A stretch of DNA of 64,000 bases from Bacteroidota bacterium (GCA_016699635.1 CP064983.1:2728001-2792000); one strand, 5' to 3'; counted from the first letter of the stretch, positions 1 through 9,163 are shown. Numbers and translations are program-made. Notes: generated by a model not told the origin, from the sequence alone.

Positions 1-78
1 TTCGGAACACAATGCTCCAAGTTTGCACGTCAGACTGTAATTTGCAAAACTTGTTTTAGAAGTAGCTTTTTTTAGTTT

Positions 79-243
79 TTATTTTAGCAATAGATAATAG
101 ACTAAAACCCATATTCCTGTAAAAGTTAATCCGAGATAAAATATATTTATATTTTGATTTAAGTCTTTTTTAATAAAAAGTCGGTATAGAATCCAGCCTA
201 GAAAAAATATTATAAAGAATGCAGAGAGATATATTCGTAGCAT
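79..243 (-). CDS. small two-helix membrane protein, unknown function
   Basis: A 54-residue reading frame begins at an ATG and ends at TAA. It reads as two hydrophobic stretches (about residues 5-24 and 35-53) separated by a short charged loop (IKKDLNQN), so it is probably a small bitopic or hairpin membrane protein. I do not recognise a family. It lies alone between degenerate repeat sequence at the window edge and the IS110-type element, as small membrane cassettes often do. The open frame could be chance in AT-rich DNA, but the clean two-helix pattern argues for a real gene. Confidence 0.45.
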   Translation of the reverse strand: MLRIYLSAFFIIFFLGWILYRLFIKKDLNQNINIFYLGLTFTGIWVLVYYLLLK

Positions 244-785
244 AGTTGTTTGTTTTTAAGTGTGTTAATTATTTTCATTGTATTTAATCATTTCAGTTTT
301 AATTGTTGGTTTTGAAAAGATCACGAAACGGGTTGTATGTAACTTAAAATAAATTCCTGTCATATAGCCAATGTTCTGATTGTTATTGTTCCGAAAACCA
401 TCAAAATTAAAACTAATCATTAGCTCAAAAGTAAAAAGAAAATGATTTAATAAGACAATTGCAGCAAACTATGCTGTATTGAAATTTAGCGTTTGTGTTA
501 AATTACGCTGTCAGAGGCCGTGCGACATGATTGGTGAAATTAGATGTGTTCTATTATTATTAAAAACGTATTTACCCTTTAATGTTTTATTATTATTTCA
601 AAGTCCTCTGAAATGCGAGAGACTTTGAAAGTGAAAGAAATGACAAAAATTCAATTTATTACTACCGTTTATTCAAAGCATAAAGCTACAAGTTTAAAGG
701 TCAGCCCGCCTGACGCAAAGCATCTATGTAAAATCCTAACTTCGAAGGGGCAAAACATAAATTAAAATTTTAAATAGAAATTAAA
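244..785. other. non-coding stretch with decayed 132-bp-site remnants
   Basis: I see no convincing gene here. Bases about 650-735 resemble the right half of the 132-bp palindromic sites seen from 5.7 kb on (TTCAATTTATTACTA, then GTCAGCCCGCCTGACGC), and the first 50 bases of the window show another damaged right half (TTCGGAACACAATGCTCC). The left arms are missing, so both look like decayed copies. The end nearest 786 forms the leader of the following transposase gene. Confidence 0.5.
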
Positions 786-1874
786 ATGCAAACACAACAA
801 ACATCATCCACACCAAAAGTAATCATTGGCATGGACATTCACAAGAAAAGTTGGTCAGTAAGTATCCGCACCGATATATGCGACCACCGCACATTAAATA
901 TGCCTGCTGATGCAGATGGTTTGTATGACTACATAAGTTCTAATTTTCCGGGTCATGAGGTGTCCATAGCCTACGAAGCCGGATGCTGTGGCTTTAGTGC
1001 AGCCCGTCATTTCATAGGCATGGGCTGGAAAGTACTGGTAGTAAACCCAGCCGATGTGCCACGCATGGATAAACAAAATTATCAGAAGACAGATAAAATA
1101 GACAGCCGCAATTTGTGCAAGCAACTTTATAACAACAATCTTCGCGGCATCTATATCCCCACATCAGAGGAAGAGGAACTACGCAGTTTGGTGCGTCATC
1201 GTAATCAGATAGTAAAACAACTTCGCAAAGTAAAGACACATATAAAAAGTATGTTGTTGTTTCATGGCATAACCATACCCATAGACTTTGACAATAACAA
1301 CTGGAGCAAAGCATTTATTAAATGGCTTAAAAACCTAAACTGGTAAAACGCATGCGCACAGATGAGTCTTGACAGCAAACTACGGAGTTTAGCCTTTCAT
1401 CATCAGGAGTATCTTAACATAGGTACCACTCTTAGAGCTTACTGCAAGAAACATTACACAAGGGATTATAATCTTTTAAGAAGTATTCCGGGAATTGGAG
1501 GATTTTTAGCTTCAGCAGTAATAGCCGAGTGTGGCGACTTGCGCAGATTTGCCAACGAAAAACAATTCAGTTCATATATAGGTGTGGTTCCCGGTATTTA
1601 CAGTAGCGGTGGCAACGAAACCATGCTTGGAGTGACACCACGATCAAAGTCGCTATTGCGGACTTACATAATAGAGAGTGCATGGGTAGCATTACGTTAC
1701 GATCAGGAAATCCAGGCATATTACCGCAAACATGCATCAAAGAATCCGAAGAGTGTAATTGTAAAAATTGCACATAAAATGGTAAAGCGTATGCTGTCTG
1801 TAATAAAGAACGGGCAACCATACAGAGTAAATAACACAATAAATAAATTGAAAGAAGAAAAAGAAAAACAGTAA
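786..1874 (+). pseudogene. IS110-type transposase with an in-frame stop
   Basis: Two reading frames in the same phase (786-1346 and 1362-1874) together make a 361-residue IS110-family DEDD transposase, the usual family length, interrupted by a single TAA at 1344-1346. The N-terminal RuvC-like domain shows D17 (GMDIHK), E64 (YEAG) and D103/D106 (KTDKIDSRN). The C-terminal Transposase_20 part shows IPGIGGFLASAVIAECGD and YIGVVPGIYSSGG. Because phase is kept, this is a nonsense change, not a frameshift, although two compensating indels are possible. Proteins of this family cut and join DNA guided by an element-encoded bridge RNA. The protein differs clearly from the three IS110-type copies elsewhere in the window, and I could not fix the element ends. 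Confidence 0.85.
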
Positions 1875-2137
1875 AAAACATCTTTAAAACTCGCAACAAC
1901 AAAAGAGATTTACAGACTACAAAACATGGGTGGTAGTTCCAAAAGGAATCTACATCGCCAAGCAGGTAGCTGTATTTATAGTTCTCTACAACCACACAGG
2001 TGCTGGTAGTTGTGCCATATAGGACACAAGCTACAAATAGGAGACTGAGTTTGAAGAACAAAAAAGAGAGGGAAAAAAACAATGGAATAGGAAAATAGAT
2101 TACATTTGAAAACGGATAAAAAACTCTTGCGAAGCAG
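1875..2137. other. downstream flank of the first IS110-type gene, no gene seen
   Basis: This A-rich stretch follows the transposase stop. It probably contains the right end of that element, but no second copy is available to define the boundary. Open frames on the minus strand are shadows of the transposase or low-complexity sequence. No RNA gene is recognisable. Confidence 0.4.
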
Positions 2138-2163
2138 GAAGGCAAAATTCAAAATTGCTTTCC
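2138..2163 (-). terminator. candidate hairpin terminator of arsM
   Basis: The sequence GGAAGGCAAAATT followed after two bases by AAATTGCTTTCC forms a stem with one mismatch just downstream of the arsM stop codon. On the minus strand a T-rich tract follows after about 20 bases. The stem is good but the U-run is not adjacent, so termination is only suggested. Confidence 0.35.
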
Positions 2164-2178
2164 TCTTCAAAAGAAAAT

Positions 2179-3168
2179 TTATCTCCGTACCTGAGTAGGG
2201 GGATTTACATAGGAACCCTTGTTAGTGGCAGTGCTTTTATCCACAGCAACTTGAATTTCGTTTGAAGTTGTCCCACAACAAGCAGTTTTTTCTGTTGTTT
2301 TTTCTGTTTTTGTTTCACTTCCACAGCAGCCATTCTCTGTCGTGTCGCAACAAGTTCCTTCTTCTAATTTGTCTGCATAAACTGTTATGCTGTAAATGCC
2401 TGAACCCGATTTTTTGTAATCGTCAAGTTCTTGTTGGTTTAGATACTTTAATAAAAGTTCGTCAGGCAATTCAAGAAGTCGTTCTTTTTTTATAGAAATA
2501 TTTTTAAATCCTGCTTTTTTAATTATTCCTAAATATTGTCCTTTTTCACTTGCACCTGCTACACAACCTGCATACATTTCAGATGCTTCTAAAACACCTT
2601 GTGGAATTGCACCTTGAAAAACAATGTCGGAAATGCTAAAATGTCCACCAACTTTTAAAACTCTGTTTACTTCATTAAATGCTTTCTCTTTGTTAGGCAC
2701 AAGATTCATAACACAGTTGCTAATTACTACGTCTGCAACATTGTTTGAAATTTCTTTCATATTTTCAATTTCACCCAATACGAACTCAACATTTTTATAA
2801 CCTAACTTTTGGGTATTTTGTAAGGCACGAATTACCATTTCAGGTGTCATATCAATACCAATCACTTTTCCTGTTTCGCCAACAATTCTACGAGCAATAA
2901 AAGCATCGTTTCCTGCACCTGAACCAAGGTCAATAACTGTGTCGCCTTCGTGAATGTTTGCAATTTCTGTTGGAAGCCCACAACCTAAAGCAAGGTCAGC
3001 ACTTTTTACGTATCCTTCTACATTGCTGTAATCTTCACTCATTGAGTTACTAAATTCGCTTGTGGTGCAACAACCTGTTTCTGTTGAGCAACAACCTACT
3101 TGAATATTGCCTTTTGCTACATCGCCATAGGATTTTTTAATTTCTTCTTTGATTACTTCTGTATTCAT
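2179..3168 (-). CDS. arsM: arsenite S-adenosylmethionine methyltransferase
   Basis: This 329-residue protein methylates trivalent arsenic with SAM in the cytoplasm, giving methylated and volatile arsenicals. The SAM-binding motif DLGSGAGNDAF lies at residues 80-90. The three arsenic-binding cysteines of the ArsM family are visible: C63 (GCGLP), C152 (SNCVMNL) and C202 (YAGCVAGA). Extra paired cysteines at the N terminus (GCCSTETGCC) and in a repetitive C-terminal tail (CCDTTENGCC, ACCG) may trap As(III). The gene lies 73 bases downstream of the sigZ gene on the same strand and is probably co-transcribed. No arsR, arsB or arsC is nearby, so this is a minimal resistance cassette between two insertion sequences. 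Confidence 0.9.
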   Translation of the reverse strand: MNTEVIKEEIKKSYGDVAKGNIQVGCCSTETGCCTTSEFSNSMSEDYSNVEGYVKSADLALGCGLPTEIANIHEGDTVIDLGSGAGNDAFIARRIVGETGKVIGIDMTPEMVIRALQNTQKLGYKNVEFVLGEIENMKEISNNVADVVISNCVMNLVPNKEKAFNEVNRVLKVGGHFSISDIVFQGAIPQGVLEASEMYAGCVAGASEKGQYLGIIKKAGFKNISIKKERLLELPDELLLKYLNQQELDDYKKSGSGIYSITVYADKLEEGTCCDTTENGCCGSETKTEKTTEKTACCGTTSNEIQVAVDKSTATNKGSYVNPPTQVRR

Positions 3169-3241
3169 TTTTTTACTTTTAATTTATGGCAACATCGCCA
3201 TTTGATAGTAACACTTGAATACAAGAAAATAGACGCAAAAA

Positions 3242-3790
3242 TTATGAGCAACCACAGCTTTTATCTTCGGTGTCAATCAAATTTCCGTATTTGTCGTTTT
3301 GATACGCACAACAATTTAAAATAAGTTCTTTAAGTTTATCCTTTCCACGTTGCACTCTTGATTTTGCACCTGAATATGAAATATTAAGTTTTTTGGCTAA
3401 TTCTTTTTGAGAAATGTCTTGAAACTCTGTAATTAAAAGTGCCTGTTTGTAGTTGTCAGGCAGTTTGTTGATAAAGGGTTTTATGCAACATTCTGCAATG
3501 GTTTCGTTTAATGAATTAGTTTCTGTTTCTGAAAATTGTTCTTGAATTTCGGTGTCGCTGGAAAATGTCTTTTGATTCTTGAAATAGTCATTTAATGTAT
3601 TACGAACAATTCCATAAAGATATTGTCGCAAGTTTTCGGATTGATTTACTTTTTCAATATTGCGAATGATTTTTACAAAAACTTCCTGCAAAATGTCGTC
3701 TGTGTCAGCCGAATTTCTTGTTTTGTTGTAGATAAAGCCTTTGAGCTCTTTATTAAAATTTGTCCAAATATTAGTAACGTCTGTTGTCAT
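3242..3790 (-). CDS. sigZ: SigZ-type ECF RNA polymerase sigma factor
   Basis: This 182-residue sigma-70 family protein has region 2 at about residues 8-70 (DTDDILQEVFVKI, then a YLYGIVRNTLNDYF segment) and region 4 at about 110-155 (LPDNYKQALLITEFQDIS, then a helix-turn-helix ending KSRVQRGKDKL). The Cys-rich tail (NCCAYQNDKYGN, then CGCS) is characteristic of SigZ. SigZ is often next to arsM in Bacteroidota, and the cysteines suggest that it senses arsenic or another thiophilic metal, which is inference. It probably directs its own operon and arsM. No anti-sigma gene is adjacent. Confidence 0.85.
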   Translation of the reverse strand: MTTDVTNIWTNFNKELKGFIYNKTRNSADTDDILQEVFVKIIRNIEKVNQSENLRQYLYGIVRNTLNDYFKNQKTFSSDTEIQEQFSETETNSLNETIAECCIKPFINKLPDNYKQALLITEFQDISQKELAKKLNISYSGAKSRVQRGKDKLKELILNCCAYQNDKYGNLIDTEDKSCGCS

Positions 3791-3814
3791 ATTCTGTCTG
3801 TAAAATTAATTGTC

Positions 3815-3822
3815 CAAACGTA
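3815..3822 (-). promoter_or_regulatory. candidate -7 box for sigZ-arsM
   Basis: On the minus strand TACGTTTG fits the Bacteroidota -7 consensus TAnnTTTG and lies 24 bases before the sigZ ATG. A clear -33 TTTG at the right distance is not evident. An autoregulated ECF promoter would look different, so this may be a housekeeping promoter. Confidence 0.35.
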
Positions 3823-3975
3823 AGACGTTCAAAGTTTGAAAAAGACGCAGGTTGTTTCGGGGTCTCACAGCATTCTGACTAACGTCAAATTTCCACACTA
3901 CAAATCAATTAGATACAAATCCTAAATCTGAATTAGTCAGGTCAAATTTAGCAATTTGTTTTCTTATTCTTTTTA

Positions 3976-5254
3976 CTAGACCAAGTTTTCTTTTTCGTCA
4001 AGACAGAGGTATTGTTCTGGCGGGAGGTATGAAGTGCCTTTAATAATCATATTCCAGATAATTACAGCTAACTTTCTGGCTAAAGCACTAACGGCAGTAG
4101 CTCTTCCTTTTTTGTAATTTATTCTCTTAAAAAAATCTGCAAGATGCCCTTCTTTGAGATTTCCAATGGCATTGGCGGCATTGCGCAAAGCTAATTTGAG
4201 CCTGCTGCTTCCTTTGGGTAAATGATGCGATAAAACTTTGCCACCGCTTATTTTATTGTTTGGTGCAAGTCGAAGCCAGGAGGTAAACTGTTTTGCTGTT
4301 TCAAATTTTTTAATGCCTTCTAATCCAACTTCACTTATCAAAGTCATTACAGTAGATTCATTTACACCCTCTATCGCCATTAAATCCACCCCTTCAAAAT
4401 ATTGGTAAGACACTTGGTTGAAATTGAGATTTTGATTGCTGTTTTTGTTCTTGCGTTTAAAAGGTTTAGCTGGTGCTATGTGTTGTTTTTTTGTTGTCGT
4501 CTTTGTCTATTATATCTTTTAAAAGTGAAGCTATTTTGGCATCGGTTTGATTGATTTGTTGTTGAATGTGCTGGTAGGTTTGCCACTCTTGTTGTAAAGC
4601 AAAGTAATAATCTTCTCTGCCATTGTATTGCAATGCTTTGGCAATTTCGGTTTCTGTTTTTTACAATTATAATGTCTGTTTTGGGCTAATTTTTCCCATC
4701 TTTGTTCCTGAGATAAATTCGGAAATAATTTTTGATCCTGTTTCGCCTACAATATCTCTTACTACCACTTCTAAGCGCATATTCATCAGGCGAAGATATT
4801 TTTGCATTCGCTTAATACAATTTGCAGACTGATTGAGCAGATTGAGTTTATGCCTTGAGTAGGTGCGAATAATATCTGTTGTGCTATCAGGCAAGAAACT
4901 TTTTACTCAATTATACCAGTGTGTAACTTCTGTATCCATTGGCAGTCCTTGATGTCTGTCTTTTTTCCTTTTAAATTCTTGGTTTGTTTACCATTGACTA
5001 ATATCACCTCAAATCCTTCTACAATTAATGCAGAGAATAAGTTTTGCCAGTAAGTTCCTGTACTCTCCATAGCCACGTGCATTACACCTTTTTCTTTAAG
5101 CCAGTTGCAAAGCGCCTGATGGTCGTCACTATAAACGCCAAACTCTTTACATCTTCTGCATTTTGCCCCACAGCTACCCAATGGCTTCTGCTGCCAATGT
5201 CTATGCCTGCTGCATCAGGATGCACAACCTCAAGTGAAATCTTTTTTCTTCCAT
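3976..5254 (-). pseudogene. IS110-type transposase, copy A, frameshifted
   Basis: The gene starts at the ATG whose complement is at 5252-5254 (MEEKKISLEV by comparison with copy B) and ends at a TAG at 3976. Fragments 4903-5181, 4667-4894 and 3976-4413 encode the RuvC-like N-terminal half (ESTGTYWQNL, TDIKDCQWIQKLH) and the Transposase_20 half (AIEGVNESTVMTLISEVG). Several one-base differences from copy B break the frame, for example in A or T runs near 4490, 4660-4700 and 4905-4920. Full length would be about 425 residues. Either the copy is dead or these are sequencing errors. Confidence 0.8.
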
Positions 5255-5521
5255 AATAAAAAGTTTATTTAAATGAAAAATCCAAGGGTTGCACTTATTA
5301 AAATTTGGAATTATTCTGAGCGGGATTGCTGAAAGAATCAACATCACCATTAAAAACGCTAACACAGCAATAATATAAATACTATCGCTTTATGCAACCA
5401 AACCTTGATTGCCATCGGGCTATTAACACCACTGCTTAAACCGGCTTTTACAAGGATTTTTTACTGCGAAGATACCTTCGTTAGCTCAAAAACTCAACTG
5501 TTTTTATAGTAGGGGGATTAC
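5255..5521 (-). ncRNA. predicted bridge RNA region of IS110-type copy A
   Basis: This non-coding part upstream of the transposase is identical or nearly so in copy B (19479-19745). Strong sequence conservation without a reading frame, at the position where IS110-subgroup elements encode their bridge RNA, makes this the likely locus. Local hairpins are visible, for example GCGAAGATACCTTCG near 5468-5482. I could not fold it or identify the target- and donor-binding loops, so the assignment rests on position. Confidence 0.45.
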
Positions 5522-5743
5522 CGCTAACGGTTCAGCGTGTTTGCGAAGTGCCTTTCAAACTTGTTTGAAAAAGGCATGGGAGCAAACCAAAGGCATTTTG
5601 CAAACACGTAGTTGGACGAAGTTTGCGACACAGCAGAGTTTGCAAAATGCATGCGGTAACGTTGAACCGTTGGACAAAATTAGGCAATTTGAAGAACGCT
5701 GTAAGCGGGCGGAATTGCCGTTGCGGAGCAAATTTTGTCCAAC
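5522..5743. repeat. mobile 220-bp three-hairpin block, copy 1
   Basis: This gene-free block recurs almost unchanged at 8818-9038. It begins CTAACGGTTCAGCG and ends GTCCAAC. The first hairpin pairs CGTGTTTGCGAAGTGCC with GGCATTTTGCAAACACG and ends in GTTGGAC. The last pairs CGTTGGACAAAATT with AATTTTGTCCAACG. Beyond the final GTCCAAC the two copies continue into different 132-bp sites, so the boundary of similarity falls exactly on the AAC box. This is what site-specific cassette recombination would leave. Open reading frames crossing it are spurious. Confidence 0.75.
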
Positions 5744-5868
5744 GTTTTCGGGCTTTGCGTTCGGGCGGGTTTCGGAGCACAAAGATTCAATTTATTACTA
5801 AAGTTCATTAGATGCACTAAGCTCCAAGTTTGCATGTCAGCCCGCCTGACGCAAAACCCGTGTTATAG
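5737..5868. repeat. 132-bp palindromic site 1
   Basis: It runs from GTCCAAC to GTTATAG. The outer arms are CGGGCTTTGCGTTCGGGCGGG and GCCCGCCTGACGCAAAACCCG. A conserved middle includes TTCGGAGCACAAA and GCTCCAAGTTTGCA, which pair with each other in part. The left arm is set 5 bases in from AAC and the right arm 2 bases in from GTT, as in the other copies. Confidence 0.75.
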
Positions 5869-5877
5869 GGCGTTTTT

Positions 5878-6800
5878 CTATCCGATTGGAACTTTAAATT
5901 GTCTAAGTTTTTTTGCAAGTATATCGTCAATGTTTTGTAAGTCAGCATCAGTCAACTCAATTAATGAAAGACCTTCACGCTTATAAATTTCTATTTTCTT
6001 GTTTTTTCGTTCGGTGTATTTCGTATCGTTTTCAAGTCCCCAAAACTCTATGTAAACAGCTTGAGGTCTTCCGTTGCCTGAAGGAATATAAAAATCACAA
6101 TACACATCCTCGTCAATAGGTAATTTTCGTTCGTATGCATGAACAAGTCCGTATTGATAAAGCCAATTGTCAATTAGCATTTCTGCTTTGCTTCTCACAT
6201 AATGTCCGTCTATGGTTCGATGTTTGGCTTCAAATTTTTCTCGAAAATTGTCCTTGTTAATATTGGCAACTGGCGTTTCGGTCTGAGTTGATGAAATTGT
6301 CGCAGTTTGTGTCTGGGGTTGGTCTGTGGCGTTTTCTTTAAATACTTCTAAAAGTCTTTTGTATTGCAAAATACTCTCAAGTATAAAACATAATTTGCAC
6401 CGGAGGTTTCGTGTTCAAATTGCCTGCCTCCGATACTCTTACCAAGTTTTGTTATTTCCCAACCAGCAGCAAGGTCTTTCTCAATCAGTCCAAGTTCTGA
6501 AAGTATAAGGTTTAGTCTTTGCGATGAAATGTCAAAATGCTTTCCAATTGCAGTAGCATTGATAAGTTTCGCCTTCTGTTTCTGTCCATTGTCGTCAAAG
6601 GAGATATTTTCAGGCCAAACAACAAATTCTCCAAACTTTGGATTGTTTCGTGTTTGTCCACCTTTTTGTTTACCTAAGTCAGTTAAGACCCACTTGTCAT
6701 TTTTTCTCTCAATCCAACCAAGTGTTTTTAACTTGTCAAATAAGTCGGCTGATTTGATGTCAAGTTCGTTTGCAAGTGCTGATGTCGAAATATATTCCAT
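5878..6800 (-). pseudogene. winged-helix plus PD-(D/E)XK-like nuclease protein, one frameshift
   Basis: Two overlapping pieces (6348-6800 and 5878-6369) form one protein of about 307 residues if a one-base indel near 6375 is restored. The N-terminal half contains two related wHTH-like repeats, each ending in a small basic or glycine-rich turn (LTDLGKQKGGQ, ITKLGKSIGGRQ), with a FVVWPENI strand between them. The C-terminal half has a nuclease-like core: RSKAEMLIDNWLYQYG, then YCDFYIP, VYIEFWG and LIELTDADL, consistent with the D and E(x)G/K motifs of the PD-(D/E)XK fold. It stands alone between two 132-bp sites, as a single-gene cassette. Substrate and role are unknown; a DNA-cleaving defence or repair protein is plausible. 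Confidence 0.6.
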
Positions 6801-6836
6801 GTTGTTTCTTGTCGTTGTGTCGTCTATTAAAATGCC

Positions 6837-6968
6837 CTATAACGGTTTGGGTATTGCCGAAGGCGGGGATTTTTAGCACAAAAGTTCAATCGAAGAACGA
6901 ATGTTGAACCTTGCACAAATGTTCAATCGAAGCTCGTCAGCCCCGCTTTTGGCAATACCTTGTTAGCT
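6837..6968. repeat. 132-bp palindromic site 2
   Basis: It runs from CTATAAC to GTTAGCT. The arms are GGTATTGCC...GGCGGGG and CCCCGC...GGCAATACC. The middle holds CACAAAAGTTCAATCGAAG and a second CACAAATGTTCAATCGAAG. Its arm sequence matches site 6 (19746) but not sites 3-5. Confidence 0.8.
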
Positions 6969-7033
6969 GTGGTTTTACTTTTCCATCAAAAAGTCAAAGA
7001 TAGCATTTTTAACTTTTTCAGGTTGCTCTTCTT

Positions 7034-7165
7034 GCGGAACGGTTTTCGGCTTTGCGTTCGGGCGGGTTTCGGAGCACAAAACTGTCAACCAGCACTGCAT
7101 TTGAATAGAAGCACAATGCTCCAAGTTCACACGTCACCCCGCCTGACGCAAAACCCGTGTTAGCA
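7034..7165. repeat. 132-bp palindromic site 3
   Basis: It runs from GCGGAAC to GTTAGCA, only 65 bases after site 2, so the intervening DNA holds no gene. The arms are CGGCTTTGCGTTCGGGCGGG and CCCGCCTGACGCAAAACCCG, the same arm type as site 1. The middle repeats CACAA elements with AACTGTCAACC and GCTCCAAGTT. Confidence 0.8.
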
Positions 7166-7172
7166 GGTCGTG

Positions 7173-8756
7173 CTATTGTCGAATTACTTTATGAAGTAGC
7201 CTACTTTTACCGTTACTTATTTCTACAAAATAAACACCTGATGTATTTAGCTGAATTGGAGTTGAATTATTCTTTCGTTCTTCAATTAATTTTCCTTGTG
7301 CATTATATATTTTTATTACAAATTTCTCATTTATCCTATTTCCATTGAGTACAATATTTATTTGATCTGTCGTTGGGTTAGGATAAACTATAAATCTGTC
7401 AGCTATTTCGTTATTCTCTATTCCAAGAGTCAATTCACTCCTTTGAGTGTAAAGTATTGTGTCGCCTTTCCCTTGTATTTTTGATATGTTATAGGTAGCA
7501 CGCATAATCCCATCATCTCCAACTTTGAAATTATGGAACGCAACTTCGGAGCTACCGTGGTCAGTAATAAATTCTTGAGAACCAATAAATGGAGTTCCTG
7601 TATTTTGAATGTAAACTGCTTTAAGGTCTGCTTGTGGGTTGTTTGTAATGTTCCCAAAATCCATTTCATCTTTCCAAATACACCAAACATAATTATTAGA
7701 AAAGTCATAGGCTGTTTTGATTAAATGGCTTCTAACATTTGTCGTTGAAATTTGAATAGGCATACTCCACGTATTGCCGCCATTTAATGAATATTTATAA
7801 ATAATATTAGCATTATAGTCAGGCAACGTAATGTTATGATAAACGTGGTAAAAAGCATGAATGATCCCATTTTTATCAACAATTAAATTAGGATCCCATT
7901 GATCATCGTCAGAATTATTTATGCCACTTCCTTCGAGAATAAAAACAGGATTCCATGTAGCCCCACCATCGTATGTAATTCGAGCTTTTACATCCCAATT
8001 CCAGCCATTTGATGAGCACATTGACGGCATTGAACTTCCACAACCATTCACATTTTCTCGCCATGCAATCATAAGAGTGTCACTGCTTGTTCCTCCAAAA
8101 TCGGCAACAGGAAACGCTGCATGATAATTAGCTAATGAATTGTCAGAAATTTGAGCAATGTTAAAATTATTACCATTGTCAGTTGAACGAGCATACCAGC
8201 AAGTTGATTTAATTCCAGAACTATAGTTCTGATGATTTCCTTGCTGCCACATCAGGTGAATTCTGTTTTTTCTGTCTAATGTTATTTGAGAGAATTGAAC
8301 AGTATCGGCTGCTGTCTGAGTTGTTGTATTAATTGTGTTGGTTGTCACCCAAGAAACGCCATTATATTTTGCAAATCCTAAGGAAAAGTCTCCCGATTTC
8401 CATGTGATATAGATATTGTCGCTTTGGTCAATGTCAGCAGATATTGTTGTTAGTCCGTTTGCAGCAGGTGCATAAAGCGTTCCCGGACTTGTCCATGTAT
8501 TGCCACCGTCTACAGACTGTGTCCATTTATTTTGTCCGCCTTGTCTATAAAATATAACTACCGTTCCATTTGATTTAACGACCATTGCATTAGCTACACT
8601 ACCTCCAACGCTATTCATTGACGAAATAGCACCAGTTATAGTCGCTGCTGCTTTTGGGGTCTGATACCAGTTGACATCAATACCGTGATTAGTTGTTTGA
8701 GCTTTAATTGAATTAGCAATAAGCACAACTGATAAGTAAAAAACAACTCTTTTCAT
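7173..8756 (-). CDS. secreted Asp-box (sialidase-like) protein with type IX sorting tail
   Basis: This 527-residue protein starts with a signal peptide (MKRVVFYLSVVLIANSIKA). The body has repeated Asp-boxes of the S/T-x-D/N-x-G-x-x-W/F type (SVDGGNTW, STDNGNNF, TYDGGATW, SLNGGNTW), which point to a six-bladed beta-propeller like sialidases and BNR proteins. The last 80 residues are a type A Por sorting domain (YPNPTTDQINI, then SGVYFVEI), which directs export and surface attachment by the T9SS, found only in Bacteroidota. I see no sialidase Arg triad with certainty, so a catalytic role is not claimed. The gene lies between two palindromic sites, which makes it a non-defence passenger in the array. 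Confidence 0.85.
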   Translation of the reverse strand: MKRVVFYLSVVLIANSIKAQTTNHGIDVNWYQTPKAAATITGAISSMNSVGGSVANAMVVKSNGTVVIFYRQGGQNKWTQSVDGGNTWTSPGTLYAPAANGLTTISADIDQSDNIYITWKSGDFSLGFAKYNGVSWVTTNTINTTTQTAADTVQFSQITLDRKNRIHLMWQQGNHQNYSSGIKSTCWYARSTDNGNNFNIAQISDNSLANYHAAFPVADFGGTSSDTLMIAWRENVNGCGSSMPSMCSSNGWNWDVKARITYDGGATWNPVFILEGSGINNSDDDQWDPNLIVDKNGIIHAFYHVYHNITLPDYNANIIYKYSLNGGNTWSMPIQISTTNVRSHLIKTAYDFSNNYVWCIWKDEMDFGNITNNPQADLKAVYIQNTGTPFIGSQEFITDHGSSEVAFHNFKVGDDGIMRATYNISKIQGKGDTILYTQRSELTLGIENNEIADRFIVYPNPTTDQINIVLNGNRINEKFVIKIYNAQGKLIEERKNNSTPIQLNTSGVYFVEISNGKSRLLHKVIRQ

Positions 8757-8817
8757 ATTAAAGATATTTATATTATCTATTTGACTACATTATGCACAAT
8801 AGGTTTAAAAGCATGCC

Positions 8818-9038
8818 TGCTAACGGTTCAGCGTGTTTGCGAAGTGCCTTTCAAACTTGTTTGAAAAAGGCATGGGAGCAAACCAAAGGCATTTTGCAAA
8901 CACGTAGTTGGACGAAGTTTGCGACACTGCACAGTTTGCAAAATGCATGCGGTAACGCTGAACCGTTGGACAATATTAGGCAATTTGAAGAACGCTGTAA
9001 GCGGGCGAATTGCCGTTGCGGAGCAAATTTTGTCCAAC
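8818..9038. repeat. mobile 220-bp three-hairpin block, copy 2
   Basis: This is nearly identical to 5522-5743, with a handful of substitutions and one missing G near 9007. It starts CTAACGGTTCAGCG after AGCATGCCTG and ends GTCCAAC, where site 4 begins. It holds the same three hairpins. Having the same unit between different neighbours at both ends shows that it moved as a discrete piece. Confidence 0.75.
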
Positions 9039-9163
9039 GGTTTGCGGCTTGGCGAAGGTGGCGATTTTCACCACAAATGTTGATGCGGAGAACCAATGTT
9101 TGATTAACCACAAAACTGTCTGCGGAGAACGAAACCGCCACTTTTGCCAAACCGCTGTTATAA
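9032..9163. repeat. 132-bp palindromic site 4
   Basis: It runs from GTCCAAC to GTTATAA. The arms are GCGGCTTGGCGAAGGTGGCG and CGCCACTTTTGCCAAACCGC. It is followed by CTTTTTTCTGTTGTCC, a flank that also follows the other sites of this arm type. Site 4 precedes the HaeIII-like restriction-modification genes. Confidence 0.8.

Larger units (their letters stand above)
3871..5521 (-). mobile_element. IS110-type element, copy A
   Basis: The boundaries come from comparison with copy B (18095-19745). Both share sequence from AGCATTCTGACTAACGTC to ATAGTAGGGGGATT and differ outside it. About 265 bases of non-coding DNA precede the transposase gene and about 100 follow it. That arrangement matches the IS110 subgroup, in which the bridge RNA is encoded upstream of the transposase. 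No terminal inverted repeats are evident, as expected. The right end lies directly against a TAACGG palindromic site at 5522. Copy A carries more indels than copy B. Confidence 0.85.

Noticed and set aside
1567..2145. A 192-residue minus-strand open frame
   Set aside because: It runs antisense through the C-terminal half of the IS110-type transposase and has a cysteine/leucine-rich translation without family resemblance.
5541..5801. Several overlapping open frames on both strands in the 220-bp block (and again at 8792-9225)
   Set aside because: They cross hairpin repeats, are open on both strands because the repeats lack stop codons, and have no ribosome site or family resemblance.
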